Origin: Amphiura filiformis
Taxonomy: Eukaryota > Echinodermata > Ophiuroidea > Amphilepidida > Amphiuridae
Reading direction: 5' to 3'
Assembly (NCBI RefSeq): GCF_039555335.1
Contig: NC_092628.1
Span: 37,284,965 to 37,348,964 of the forward strand
Length of the DNA stretch: 64,000 nt
Shown: in pieces, positions 1-13,826 of the stretch
How positions within the stretch are numbered: the first letter of the stretch is position 1
Layout: every line of letters starts with the position of its first letter
Made by a program: the position numbers and the translations under genes
Notes under the pieces: model-generated
What the model saw: the letters and a program-made list of their open reading frames with translations, nothing else
Databases searched by the model: none
What the model was told of the DNA's origin: nothing

Positions 1-230
1 CAAAGTAAAATTGATATTGTAAGTTTTTTCTTTCAGTTTCAGCATCCAAAAACAAACAAACAGCACAATTTTATTTAAATTTCTTCCTACATGTTTGTAC
101 ATTTTGTAGCACTGTCTTATTAGCTTCAAATGTTTTTTTTTAAATTTATTTACTGCATATTGTGTTTATCACTATTTCCTAAAATGGCCTCCGAAACCTA
201 TGTACACATACATCACTAGTTGATAATGAT

Positions 231-616
231 TACCATAACCACCCAGGTATAAGCCCACCTTTGGCTATAAGCCCACCCCCTATTTTTCAAAACATTCTGG
301 GAACAAGGGTGCACTCAGGTATAAGCCCAGTACTAAATTTTGGCCAAGTTCTTATATCAAATCAATGCTTTGCTCTCATATTTAAGAACAAATAAAAAAA
401 ATATCAGTTGATAATTAACATTCCACTCTTATAATTTTAAGAAATTGACATATATGATAGAAATTACTGGTACATTGGGCTTATACAAATGGGGGGGGGG
501 GGGGTGATTGTTCTTATTTTTAAATTCAAGCACTAGCCCTTTCCCGGTTATAAGCCCACCCCCATTTTTGAAGTGAAATCTGCCAACTAGGGGGGCTTAT
601 ACCAGTGGTTACGGTA
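231..616. mobile_element. MITE with ~28-bp terminal inverted repeats
   Basis: The left end (TACCATAACC followed by AGGTATAAGCCC) is repeated in inverted form at the right end (GGGGGCTTATACC, then GGTTACGGTA). The inside carries four or five degenerate direct copies of a 'GTATAAGCCCACCC' motif and a G run. No coding capacity is visible, so this is read as a non-autonomous DNA transposon; a superfamily is not assigned. Confidence 0.65.
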
Positions 617-1919
617 TATGTAGCTCCCATTATCTAGCATTTAATGCAATTCTGGGCAAAGTTTAATCCAAATATACACAAAAAGTAATGCAAATAAAAA
701 GAAGCCATATGTTAGATAAATTTACATATTTTCAAACTACATGTATATTATTAGACTGTTTCACTTTATGATGCATAAAAATGGAGATCTCTAGAAACAT
801 CTGGTATTCATGGGTTAACTCTGTCTATAAATTATTCATTTTAAAAATAACAATTTGATTTTAATTTTGTGACTTAATTAAAAATTTTACGTAAGTTACA
901 CAATACACATGCAAAGGAAAAAAATACCAATGAATGCATTGTGACAACATTTGTTTACAGAGGTTTTTTTTTAATTTATTGTATATTTTCATACATGCTG
1001 ATTACATTGTACAAAGCTGAAAAAAGGGTGTGGAATATGATTTTAAGAAAAATCAATGGAAAAGTACATGTATGGTGTTTTTGCAACTAGAGGCATCTAT
1101 GAAAAAACACCAAAATATTGCTAAAACTCTTCACTGCTAAAAGCAAACTGTTCACAGAAGTGTTTTATTTTCACATGTACATGCATGTTCAATCATTATT
1201 GCATATATATTTTGAAATGCTTAAATATATATGGTTATGAGACTCCTATGCAGCTCGATGAGAATCATCTTGATTTGAGCTTCACGGCTATGATATTTAC
1301 CTGTGAAACCACACTGCACCCACCTTAACCAATCAAAACTATTTAAAAGCTTAACATCTCATTTGTTACTTACATGTATTTAAATTGTTTCATTTTCTAC
1401 TCAGCGAATGTGACACAATATTATATATATAAATTGCATCATTTTCTATCTTATAGGAGTAAAAATTATGTGACATAATAACATGTAAAATTATTGGAAA
1501 GTGACAAATTCATTCAGCAAGTAGATGAATTTTAGTAAATACTGGCTGTATGTGACTATACTCTGCAAACTTAATTTTATGCATCTAATCATCATAAACA
1601 ATTCAAAAAGATAATTAACTTCACATTAACAAATTTATCATTTTCAGCAATGGAGCAAATTAACGTCAATATGGAATAGTACAATGTTGTAACCTTTGTA
1701 TGAAAATACTGGTAGTAATGCTAGATCTCTTTTATCTGATGACTTATTTTAATAGCATTCACATCTGGTATCCCTGTCATGCCAGCATTTAAACCAAATT
1801 GTAATATTTGCTCAAACGAAGATCATCAATTTCTCTATAAATTCTGTTTTTCATAGTGCAATATAAATGATAGAATTGCAGATTCATATGTAGTGGTAAT
1901 AAAATGAATACAATTTAAA
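617..1919. other. AT-rich intergenic stretch, nothing recognised
   Basis: No reading frame, RNA gene or clear inverted repeat was found. It lies downstream of the last visible SLC35E2-like exon, so it may be intron of that gene, whose 3' exons are missing from the window. Confidence 0.5.
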
Positions 1920-2268
1920 ACTTATTGCTTATTTCTCTTACTGAGAGCACTTTCGAGGAACTTCCTAGTCGTCAGCCAGCCGATGTTGTTAGCTCTGATC
2001 AATGTTTTCTTGGAAATGGTTAGAGACCAACCTGATCAGTCCAGGAGGGTCCTGGAAGCCATTCTGATCAAGTAACAAGGTTCTTCACCTGATCAAACCA
2101 AGCAGCACCAGGGGCAGGAATTTTCTGACTTCGGTGACATCACCTAGTGTGATGTTATCTGATCAGGTTGGTCTCTAGCTATTTCCAAGAAAACATCAGA
2201 GATAACAACATCGGCTGATGATGAGGAAGTTCCTCAAAAGTGCTCCCGGTAAGTGAAATAAATAAGTA
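1920..2268. mobile_element. MITE with ~110-bp inverted repeats
   Basis: The left arm (TTATTTCTCTTACTGAGAGC, then GAGGAACTTCCT and CGATGTTGTTA) matches the reverse complement of the right arm (TAACAACATCGGCTGATGA, then AGGAAGTTCCTC and GTAAGTGAAATAA). The arms also share a TTTTCTTGGAAAT and a TGATCAGGTTGGTCTC segment in inverted order. The spacer has no coding potential. Confidence 0.75.
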
Positions 2269-2608
2269 GTGTTGAAGTCTACTTTTAAATTAAAAATTCT
2301 CACAATACAAATTGATTTAAACTAAATACCATAAAGAATGAAAATCCGGCCTGAGGTAAATATAAACCTCCAACTGGAGAAACAGTGTAAGCATTATCCG
2401 GAATAATATAATTATTAAAAAAAAAATTTTACTTCAATATTTGGCCTCAAAAAATTAAAGGGAATATTTCTGACAGTGAAAACAATATTATCTTGTGAAA
2501 AAACAAAAACAATTGGAATTTGTCATAAATTTTACATTATTCCTTTTTAAAACTGACAGTTGTGGGGAATACTATGAAGAATATGAATCACAAACAGTTA
2601 AGTTCAAT

Positions 2609-3119
2609 CAGTGGCATAGGCAGGTTTTCTGTACAGGGGTGGCTGCGGTGCATAAACCTGTGAACATACCGATATTGATGTTTTAATGGCCCAAAATTAG
2701 GCCTTAAAAAGAAAATTGTTTGATTGGCGTAACATAAAAAGAAATTAGGGTAGGTGGTCGGGATTTTTTTTTACTTTTAAAGCTGTAAATTGCATTTGAT
2801 AAAGGCCTTGGAACTTTTTTTTTCCCTTTTTTTTTTTAAATTTAATTAATTAATTAATTTTTGCATTTATTTTTTTTTGCAAAAAAAACTGTAGGGTCGG
2901 GCCTCATTTTAGGGTCGGTCGGGCAACACCAATCTAACAATTGTTTTTGAGGCCTTAGGTTAATTTTGGACTGAAACAGGCCAAAACAAACAAGCACATC
3001 ACAGCTTTTGACCAATTTTGCTAATATGGACTGTTGGTACACACACACCCGGGACCACCTTATTATTGACAACTTGCAGTCACACCAGGCCTCCCTGCAC
3101 CCCTCCTGCTACATCACTG
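2609..3119. mobile_element. Non-autonomous hAT-like element
   Basis: It starts CAGTGGCATAGGCAGG and ends CCTGCTACATCACTG, an imperfect terminal inverted repeat of the common CAGTGGCG...CCAGG type. The 8-bp flanks AGTTCAAT and AGTAAAAT agree at 6 of 8 positions, as expected for an aged hAT target duplication. The interior holds an A/T-rich (TTAA)n run and no transposase. Confidence 0.55.
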
Positions 3120-3401
3120 AGTAAAATCATATCTAGATAGACACTACTAGACTGAACTGTTTGATTGAGAGGGGGGGGGGGGTAATATAGTTTAAAAAAA
3201 TCATATCATGCAAATCACATCATGATGCAGTGATTTGTCTCTCTCAATCATCACTGGCATTGCTACAACACTATGACAATTATGATGATTCACATGACAT
3301 TCACACCATCAAAAACACATGTTGATAAAATAATGATAAAGAATTTTGCAAAAAGGCTAGACAGACTGTAAACAAATGTAGCACAAAAGTTTGCAAACTT
3401 A

Positions 3402-5570
<2,169 letters not shown>

Positions 5571-5678
5571 TCAACAACTGACTCTACAATTTACCTGAAC
5601 CTGACACGAGATGAGGAAGATTTCAAGTGTTTTACAATTTACATACAGGTTGTGGTGCAGGGGTATCATGGCCTTCTC

Positions 5679-6010
5679 CAGTGGCGTAGCTGGGATTTTT
5701 CCAGGGTCGGGGGCAAACCTGTATGGGGCGGGAGCCCAAATCCACCAATCAAAAATTTTGCCGCCTTCCTCAACAGCCCAAAGAGGTTGACCCAATTTTT
5801 TTTTTCTCGGTGGTTTGAATAAGTGAAGAGCAAAAAAAAAAAAAGAAGGATTATAAGCGCTAGCTAGCGCCAAAAGCAACACATTTTGATATAGTACCAT
5901 TTTTCCATTCCTCTCCCTCTCTCCTCCATTTTTTCCTCTCTCTCTCCTTTTTCCTCTTTTTTCCTTGCGCTAGGGAGCGGGGGCCCAAATAGCGCCAGGG
6001 GGCGGGGCCC
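5679..6010. mobile_element. hAT-like end and GC-rich repeat, fragment
   Basis: CAGTGGCGTAGCTGGGATTT at the left is the same kind of end seen at 2609 and 3698. It is followed by internal repeats of a 'GCGCTAG..GCGGGGGCCCAAAT' motif. I found no matching right terminus, so it is called a fragment. It lies just upstream of the SLC35E2-like start codon. Confidence 0.4.
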
Positions 6011-6011
6011 A

Positions 6012-6090
6012 AATAGACAAGTGGAAGGCACAGTGGTACAAGTTAGATTCATGATCAGAAGTTTGCAGGTTCAAACCCTCATGAAGACAG
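6012..6090 (+). repeat. tRNA-derived SINE head (Pol III A/B boxes)
   Basis: GGAAGGCACAGTGG resembles a tRNA A box and GGTTCAAACCC is a good B box about 40 nt downstream, with a CAT triplet where the anticodon would be. Stem pairing is poor, so this is read as a tRNA-derived SINE head or tRNA relic, not a functional tRNA gene. Confidence 0.45.
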
Positions 6091-6762
6091 AATTAAAAAG
6101 AGTAGTTTGCATCTGACGTCAGGGCAACAGCGCGGTGTAATTGGTTGCTGACCCACCAGTACGGCTTTTTTGGTGTGGTTGGCAGGACGTCAGACAGAAA
6201 CTAGTATTTTCAATTTGGTCTTCAATTATACATGTATGCCATCATGTTGTATGTACTTAGACATGGCTGTTACTACTACATGTACAGTCTCCCTTTACTC
6301 AGGTGTAGGCCTATGAACAGTTGCATACCAGCATAATAGTGTTGGGAAGGTATGAAACAAGATGAGGGTTGAAAGCCAAAAAGCCTTAACTCACAATCAG
6401 GGACAGACTTAGGTTTCAGTTTTCTACTGGGGCCAGTGAAATGGCAAATCTAGTAGCCCTGCAATAAATTTACTGGCCCAACTTTTTCAATATGTTCTAC
6501 TGCACAAAAAAAAGAAAGAAAAAAATACCTTTTTTGGTGCTTTGGGGGAAAATCTATATAAATTTTTACTAATTTGTCATAAAATGTGTATATCGTGAAT
6601 TTCAAAAAATTGTATATCAGAAGGACAATCTTTGTTTTCAAAATGTGGAAACCTTGCTATCCGATCCCTTTAAGTCAAGCAAACCTTAACATTTTAATTT
6701 GTTTTGTACTAACACATGTACAAGTTGAGTCAGTAGTCCTGCCATTTTTAAAGGTTCAAATT

Positions 6763-6975
6763 AGTCCCAAACAAAAATGTTTGGTAGACTCATAACCGGT
6801 GCGATCTTACCTTTCCGATGTTGATTAAGATACTTCTTGCATCGATCCCGAGATGCGGAAAAAACCAATAGTCATTTTGTCCCACATAAATGAATAAATA
6901 ACAAAACCCCGATCCCCGGTGGACTCACCCAAAAGGTGACGTCACACCATATGATCGCCCTTATCCGACTTGGGA
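6763..6975. repeat. DIRS left inverted terminal repeat
   Basis: The segment with GATCTTACC, CCGATGTTGATTAAGATAC, ATCCCGAGATGCGG and CCCCGATCCCCGGTGGACTC is matched in reverse complement at the far right end of the element. Its outermost part (CCCAAACAAAAATGTTTGG) is present only at this end and in the internal complementary region. Confidence 0.85.
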
Positions 6976-7017
6976 TCCCCTACTCGGACCAAACTTGTAG
7001 GGGGTGGCGGGTCGGGA

Positions 7018-7139
7018 TAATCAACATCGGAAAGGTAAGATCGCACGGTTATGAGTCTACCAAACATTTTTGTTTGGGACTAGACTCAGTACACGGTCGA
7101 TCTTACCGTTTCGATGTTGATTAAGATACTTCTTGCATC
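7018..7139. repeat. DIRS internal complementary region (circle-junction template)
   Basis: The first half (7018-7080) is the reverse complement of the extreme left end of the element. The second half (from 7081, TAGACTCAGTACAC) is the reverse complement of the extreme right end. The two halves meet at GGGAC/TAGACTC, so this segment spells the joined termini, as in DIRS-1. Confidence 0.8.
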
Positions 7140-7409
7140 AACATCTGAAAGATCGATCTAGCAAGTAACCGACGGATGGAGGTACAAGATTGGTCAGCAT
7201 CAGATCAGGGATCGGGAGCGGGTAACGATGGTTTTCGCGAGGTCAGAAAATATTTTCCCCCAACGGTCGGGAAACAAAAAAAAGACCACGCGATCACAGA
7301 CATAAACCTCCTTACTTAATAAGTTTGGTGGTTAAGAATAGCGACACTGGTTCTTACCATGCTGAGTATTCTGTATAGTCTGAAAACCTGGTACCCGTAC
7401 ACCACCGTA

Positions 7410-7823
7410 TTATGATCGCCGAACAATGTCCCGGTAAACCTCCCGCCCGTCTCTGATTACTAACGTAAGCGGAAGTATCGAGAGAAGGCGAAGGTGGCTT
7501 CCGGGACACCGCCTACTAGATCTCCTCAAGGGACAACCGAACGGTATACCCAAGATGATGAGATAGCTCGTTAATCGAGTGGGTCGTGGGACGCGAAACC
7601 TTCGCGATCCCCGGACCCCACCAACACCTGGACCAGCCATTGCGACAGCGGCTGGACCGAAAGGCTCTGTAAGGGTGATGAATGCGGTCGTGAGTCCCTC
7701 GCAAGGCTTGTGTTCGGAAGAAATAGTGCTGCAGCGCCTTGTCGGACACCCCAGCCTATCTTTGGCTTCAGCCGAACCTTGCCCAACCCTGGGGATTGGA
7801 GAGGGACGAATGTCGGTATGCAC
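7410..7823 (-). pseudogene. DIRS tyrosine recombinase, C-terminal remnant
   Basis: Broken minus-strand frames carry fragments such as 'RLSLEEI' followed after an in-frame stop by 'AVSRKPPSPSLDTSAYVSNQ', resembling the end of DIRS-type recombinases (usually GVSLEDI, then W.S..TF..YYL). The conserved Trp position reads Arg. At least two frame changes and one stop are visible, so it is inactive. The assignment rests mainly on position after the RNase H and recombinase N-terminus. Confidence 0.55.
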
Positions 7824-8221
7824 CGCGCCCGTTCGTAGTCACGAGAACAGAGCGCCGAAACAGTGTCGCTCCAGTGTTTGTGAACACGGAAGCTAACCTC
7901 GAGACCGTGTGCAACTCAGCACCGCCGTCCCGAAGCCAACGCCAAACCGGAAAGCCATCTTGAGAGTTACGTATTTAAGCGTCGCTTTTGACGGAAGGTC
8001 AAAAGGGTGACCCTTAAAGTAATCTAAGACTGTGTTGGGATCCCTTAGGAGGATCACTTTCCTTTTGGTAGACACTTTCGTTGAACATACCGTCGGCGTA
8101 GACTAATAAGGTAACCATCGGCTATGATAGTCGACCGTCTCGAAACCTCGGTGAATGGAGAGGACAGCTGACTTATAGCTGGCCCCAGTGGCCCGCTGAA
8201 GTCTTGCTTGGAACTTTTCTG

Positions 8222-8749
8222 TCAGAAACTCCGAACTAGCAGCACAGAGGCTCTAGCGGGAGAGCTATTTGTCTCATTGCACCAAGCGTAGTATGGAGCC
8301 AGACTCTGGCTATACGTGCGGAGGGTAGACTTCCGTCTAGCCCGGCGATGAGAAAAACAGCTTCTGATGAAAAGTATCCCTCCGCTGCGTGTTCCTGGTA
8401 AGGGCCATGCAGCTAACTGCAGGTGCTCTAGTGATAGACTGGGTACCTCCGCTCCGGGCATCCGGAGTAGATCTGGTACCTCGGGGAGTGCCAGCGGCCT
8501 TGCCGCTAGCAGAATGACAATGCAGTCTTCCCACCCGATCTTGGCCACCACCCTCATGAGTAGTGAGATCGGAGGGACTGCATAAGCTGTCATCCCTCCC
8601 CAGTCTATGGACAGAGCGTCCACGGTGAATGCTTGGGGGTCCGTGACCCTTGAGCAGTACACTGGCAGTGGATGATTGCGATGAGATGCGACCAGATCTT
8701 TCGAGGGTGGTACATCCCTTGAAGATCGCCTGAGCGACCTCGCGAACAA
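8222..8749 (-). pseudogene. DIRS RNase H C-terminus and recombinase N-terminus
   Basis: The frame contains 'FTVDALSIDWGGMTAYAVPP', close to the 'AVDALS.DW....AYAFPP' signature found after the RNase H core of DIRS polyproteins. It then has 'LQLAAWPL' and 'KSTLRTYSQSLAPYYAWCNE', which match the SAM-like N-terminal domain of DIRS tyrosine recombinases. It is open for 175 codons and ends at a stop before the catalytic domain. Confidence 0.75.
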
Positions 8750-8981
8750 GGGACCATTCTGCTGGTCCCGACACCCTTCCTCGTGACAGATTGTGCGCGA
8801 GGATGCTGGTGACGCCCGCGATGTGTATCGCTCTCATCGTAATCTGCCTGAACTTGCACCACCCTATCCGGTGTCGTGCATGCAGGCTCAATCGTGGTGG
8901 CCCGGAGTCCCCTTGTCTGTTGGGGTAGGCTACCACGGTTGTGTTATCCGTCAGGACAACGGTATGTGATTCCACGATCAC
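8337..8981 (-). pseudogene. DIRS RNase H domain remnant
   Basis: The first ~100 residues include 'VVLTDNTTVVAYPNRQGD' (the TDN and N.QGG motifs of DIRS RNase H) and 'AIHIAGVTSILAHNLSRG' (the H.PG..N..AD.LSR motif, with the Asp read as Asn). The remainder is out of frame with the overlapping frame that continues the protein, so a frameshift lies near 8650-8690. Confidence 0.75.
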
Positions 8982-9362
8982 CTCCTCGTGCGAGGGAGGT
9001 TGATGTGAAACTCTGTCTCTATGGCCCCATAGGCCCGAGACGGAGTCTCCGTGGATGTGGACCCCCAGCCCGTTTTGGCGCTATGGTCGTCACTACGTGA
9101 CATACCGGGGGGGCAGGAAACCTGACACCCTGGGTCAAATTGGGCTGATGGGTCCACCACCAGAGTTCCTCTCGCGCGATCTCCGACAACGGAACCGCGC
9201 GGGATATTGGGTGACGACTGGGCCTGCAAGCAGGCTAGAAGGCGTAGTTGGGTAAGCCTAACGTAGAAAGCGGCAGTACAGTACGAGGTCTACCATACTG
9301 GCCATTAGGCCTACCACCTTCATCCATGCCACAGCGGGTTTTGCCCGAGACTCGGCCAAGAG

Positions 9363-10163
9363 TCAGGCACACCGCACCATGTTCGCCACCCGCTCGGGTG
9401 AGAGCACCGCGAACCCCTCCGTGAGGGTGATCTGGGCCCCTACAAATAGTGGTGACTGCGTCGGGACCACGCTGGACTTTTTGAGCTGATCAAAAAAAAA
9501 TCCAGGGTCCGCACCCTCACGGACTATCAACCCCATGAGACCCGTAGTCTTCAGTGGAGTGCGTCCGTGATATGAGCCAAACGTCCAGGTAGCAACTGAT
9601 GTTGACACCCTGTGCTTCAGGTGCGCTGCCACCGCTCTGACCAAGAGTGTTAAACACCCTGGGAGAGATGGACAGGCGGGTGGCGGTATCAAAACTGGTA
9701 ATTTTGATCCTGTACCTAGAAGCGCAGATGCCTCCGATCTTGAGAGGCGATTGGCATATGCAGATAGGCGTCCGAGAGATCTAGCGATGCTGTTCCCATG
9801 CCCCTGATGGAGCAGGCTAGCACCGGCGAGAGTCCCCATTCTGAACCTCTTGGGCCTGAAGAACGTGTTCAACAGTCTGCGGTTCCGGATGGGGCTCCCG
9901 TCGCCGGTCTTCCTTGGAGCCAATGGCTCCAAGATCACCCGTAGAACGGGGGGTAGACCGGGACAATCGCCCGCTTCGTGAGAAGCTGTGTGATCCCTGT
10001 CAGTAGTGCCCGACGCTGGGGGCCGTCTGACGGCACTACTGTGGACCTCTGAAATGTGCAGATGAATGTGGGGAGACTGGGTTGCCAGTCCGTAACCCCC
10101 ACTCACCACTGACCATACCCAGGCGCTCAAAGAGATGGTTTCCCACCTCTGGGTGAAAGCCAT
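9363..10163 (-). pseudogene. DIRS reverse transcriptase remnant
   Basis: This frame holds 'LNTFFRPKRFRMGTL' (the conserved LN.F....RFRMETL block) and near its end 'SPLFVGAQITLTEGFA'. The central RT block 'DLSDAYLHMPIA' lies in another frame at about 9741-9790. The catalytic box reads YLDVWLI (about 9572-9592) instead of YLDDW, losing one catalytic Asp. At least two frameshifts separate the blocks, so the enzyme is dead. Confidence 0.82.
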
Positions 10164-11447
10164 AAGCGGTCGCCCACTGGGAGATCCCCTGTGGAAAAAC
10201 CGCTGAGTCCCCAGGAATGCTCTGCCTAGCTTCCCTTGGAAGAGCGCTTGCTCTTCTTCGGGCTTGCCAGCTGTTCCTGTGCTACCCTTGCGCCTCCCAG
10301 AAATGGGTGCTGCAGAGGTAGTGGGCTCGGGTACTGTTGGTGGTGCACGGCCTGCTGAAGTCGGAGCTCCTACCCATGGTAAGGGCAGTTTCCGACCTCT
10401 TCAGAGTGCTCCGTTGGTAGCTTCTTTGCACGGTCCTCCACCGTGGCGCAGAAGCATCCAAAGAGAAAAGGACCCTGCCTTTCCATCGCGTTGAGCGATT
10501 GGAGTGGCAGGCCCCTCCCCCCGGCGCTGAGTGGACACCCTATGGGCTAGGCCCATGGAGCTCTCGTTGAGGCTAGCTGTTAGCACCGCTAATAGGCTCA
10601 CCTCGCGGGAGAGCTCAGATGTTGTCTGAGCGTGATACGCTTGACGACATCTGGGTCCCTCTCGGATCCCCTCAGGTAGGTCCCGTGGTCCTCCCGCGTT
10701 ACACGCAGAGGAAGCGTGCAAGCACGCGGCGTCATAGCTCTACTGAGCTCGACAGCCATACGATATCTACCCGTGAGGTTTGCGGGAATGAGAGTGTAGG
10801 CGTCCCCTGTGAGGAAGCAGCAGCTGAGCATCCTCTGAAAAGGATCCCTGGTCCTCCTCCATGGACTCCCCTTAGGGGTGTCCGGAGGAAGATCAGTGCT
10901 GTTGCTCCTTCAAGGGAGCAGCGGGGAAGGAGACTGTAGTGATGTCACTACCGGACTCAGCTTCCGACTCCTTTCCCTCGCCCACAGTATCCGTATCATG
11001 CTCCGATGATGACGGTAACTGAGGACGGGCATCTGAAAGCGGGTAAGAAGGCATAACCACTGTGTGGCTCGCCGACTACCTGCCAGCAGAAGAGGGAGTA
11101 CTCCCATAAGACCCTGAGGTATCCGCCATGGCACCACTGGGTCCGCCTGCTCTCGCAGCCGTCGTCCCTAGCGCTTAGCAGCACGGGCCTACCCTGATCA
11201 AGATCTGGGTTAGCCCCATGCCGGCTGGCCTGGTCACCAGCTGATGTTGGTACTGCGTGGCCATCGCTAGGCGACACTTGCCACGGTGCTAGGCCGTGGA
11301 AGAAACACCCTGCGGCGGGTACCACGGGCATACCCGCCGGCAGCTGACCCTGAAAGGATCCGCCACCAGGGTAACCCCATGGTACTGCAGTACCAGCACC
11401 GCCTCCCCTTGTTGCCACAGAGACTGTGGCGACTAAAGCGGTGCTGC

Positions 11448-11665
11448 GGTACCGGTGCGGTATCAGCGTGGGTACCGTGAGGGTTCCCAACTGTGGACCG
11501 CTGTACCCTCGCCACACTGCGTTCCCTGTTTTGGGGGATCAAGCTGTGTGCTGGCGTGGTACCGGCGCGGTATTAGCGTAGGTGCCCGTGAGGGCTCCCG
11601 GCTGTGTACCACTGTACCCATGCCTCACTGCGTTCCCCGCAAGGGGATCAAGCCGTGTGTATGGG
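11448..11665. repeat. Two-copy 110-bp tandem repeat in the DIRS leader
   Basis: GGTACCGGTGCGGTAT and, 110 bp later, GGTACCGGCGCGGTAT start two similar units. Each goes on with a 'GTGAGGG.TCCC..CTGTG' core and ends with a 'GATCAAGC.GTGTG' block. Confidence 0.7.
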
Positions 11666-12398
11666 TACCCCTTCTATACCGCTGTCCCTTGGCTAGAGGG
11701 AGCTTGCCTAGTACCACGGGTAGCTGAGCGTGCATACCCCGATCAATCACCTCGCCACCTGAATAGGCAGCGTCAATCAATGGAGCTATGCCCTGTTGAT
11801 TTGACAGTGATCGATCAAGAGAGGGTAATTGACCCATTGACGGTAATGGATCACCCACGCTCCGCTGGCTCTCGAGGACATAAGTGGGTTGTTGATCAGC
11901 TAGGCTGTTCAAGCTACTTACTGTACCCTCTAGAGCTTCGCCCAAGGTCGCTGTGTGTGGCGGACCACTCACGGCAGCTATGGGCGGGTGCATAGCGGCT
12001 ACCACTGAAGTCAAGCCGTAGCTCGTCTTTGTAGCTGCCACCGAATGCACGTGGGTCGCTGTCCCGTGAGAGACTGCGAGCCCAACCCCTGAATAATCGC
12101 CAGCCAGTCCCTGTGGACAGCCAGCAGCTATTCTAGGGCCCAGGGTATCACTCGGCGGTCCCGCCATGGAACGCTGCCGTGTGACAACCCCAGTTGGTTC
12201 TGCTAAGACTACACCCACAGCGTTAGCAGCGTATCGTCTCTGCTGAACCCATGCATGCTAGGGTTCAACCCAGGCAAGCCCGGGGTACCCTTGCATGCTG
12301 CCCGTCGCTGGCTACTACTGTGGCTGTTTGAGCCTGTAGATATGCCTGCAACAGACGGGTGTCCTCCTGCTAAAACCCCGTGAGGATTTTCGCTAGAG

Positions 12399-12846
12399 GA
12401 CTGGTATCCTCCTGCTACAAACCCGCTAGGGTTTTCGCTGGTGGTTACCGCTCTGCTGCCTGCTACTTTGCTCCGGCGTATAGTCAGTGCTTTCGCTGGC
12501 TGCTGAGCCTTTGGACGCGCTTAGCAGTCCCGAAGGAACCGCCTGCTTGTCCGGGGACCGGAGCCCCTTAAGCAGACCTGCCATGACCCATAGGGGCTGT
12601 CACAGCAGAATCTACCGTGTCGACTGGTATCCTCCTGCTGCAAAGCCCGCTAGGGTTTTCGCTGGTGGTTACCGCTCTGCTGCCTGCTACTTTGCTCCGA
12701 CGTATAGTCAGTGCTTTCGCTGGCTGCTGAGCCTTTGGACGCTTAGCAGTCCCGAAGGAACCGCCTGCTTGTCCGGGGACCGGAGCCCCTTAAGCAGACC
12801 TGCCATGACCCATAGGGGCTGTCACCGCAGAATCCACCGTATCGAC
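12399..12846. repeat. ~223-bp tandem duplication in the DIRS element
   Basis: GACTGGTATCCTCCTGCT begins both copies (12399 and 12622). They are nearly identical through a TAGTCAGTGCTTTCGCTGG segment and a GACCCATAGGGGCTGTCAC block. A third partial copy of about 43 bp precedes them at 12358. The near identity suggests a duplication younger than the other damage to the element. Confidence 0.8.
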
Positions 12847-13634
12847 CTTACCAGTGCCCTTGGTAGATTTCTTCTTCGTCTTATGGCGATGACGGAGCCT
12901 ATCCAAATCGTCAAGCTGGAACTCGGAGAGTCCTAAGCAAAAGAAAGACATCTAGAAGATCGTGAGCACTCCCTGTGGGTGAAACAGAGCGGGTGTGGGT
13001 CCCGCTCCGACACCAGGGAAGGGCAAGCCCGACAGGGCCGAGGCGAAGCGAGGAGAAAAGGGAGGGGGGGCACTACCCCCCCCCCCCCAACACGCGACTC
13101 AAGCCCAGTAAGCAAACCTGAGCACGGAGGCTGGTCGCTAACGTTAGTGGTAAAGTAAGGACTGGCTAACTTTATTACTAAAATGTCAGACGGGTCCCTA
13201 CCAATCCCCACCGTATGAATATCTGATTAACTCGTCTTTATTGGACGGTAATGAAGACATAACGATAGAGTAATCACCCTAACATAGCAACAATAACCTA
13301 CCGTACATGAAATACAATGTGTATGTACAAACATCTATTGTAACTTACAGGCTGCAATGGTTGTTTTACGTGGGAAACAAAATGAATGGCGTCAACGAGC
13401 GGCCATTTTGAATTGCTCGTGTGTCACGTATACAAACGGAGGCACGATATGTAGCTAAGTTTTGGATCGTTTTTTGTCACTTTTTCGCCAGAAAATGCCG
13501 TCAAAACTATCCTCAGCCGAACAATACCGGTTTGGTTTTACCTAAGGTGTGAAACTACAACCGTATATCTCGCTTTGGTCGAGAAATTGATACACAGTGC
13601 TATGAACAATCGATAGGCACGTCTGTGTCAGTCG

Positions 13635-13826
13635 GAGACCAAGGAGGATAAGGCGATCATATGGTGTGGCGTCACCTTTTGGGTGAGTCCACCGGGGATC
13701 GGGGTTTTTGTTATTTATTCATTTATGTGGGACAAAATGACTATTGGTTTTTCCGCATCTCGGGATCGATGCAAGAAGTATCTTAATCAACATCGGAAGC
13801 GGTAAGATCGACCGGTGTACTGAGTC
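13635..13826. repeat. DIRS right inverted terminal repeat
   Basis: Reverse complement of the left terminal repeat, with the shared GAGTCCACCGGGGATCGGGG and CTTAATCAACATCGG blocks. Its outermost part (GGTGTACTGAGTC) is unique to this end and reappears in the internal complementary region. Confidence 0.85.

Larger units (their letters stand above)
10240..13130 (-). pseudogene. DIRS gag-like / leader region
   Basis: Lying upstream of the RT in the direction of transcription, this GC-rich part has several overlapping minus-strand frames (the longest 11625-12218, 197 codons, rich in Gly, Ser, Pro and Thr) and no recognisable domain. By position it corresponds to DIRS ORF1. Two internal tandem duplications disturb it, and plus-strand frames of similar length are shadows. 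Confidence 0.4.
6763..13826 (-). mobile_element. DIRS-like tyrosine-recombinase retrotransposon (degenerate)
   Basis: A GC-rich ~7-kb element in AT-rich surroundings. It has inverted terminal repeats of about 180 bp, an internal complementary region, and minus-strand remnants in the order gag-like, reverse transcriptase, RNase H, tyrosine recombinase. DIRS elements replicate through a circular intermediate and integrate by a tyrosine recombinase without target duplications, which fits the lack of a duplication at these ends. Every domain is broken by frameshifts or stops, so the copy cannot be active. Confidence 0.88.

Noticed and set aside
7410-12936. Many overlapping open frames of 60-150 codons on both strands
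   Set aside because: High GC lowers stop frequency in the DIRS element. Only minus-strand frames contain retroelement motifs; the plus-strand ones are shadows.
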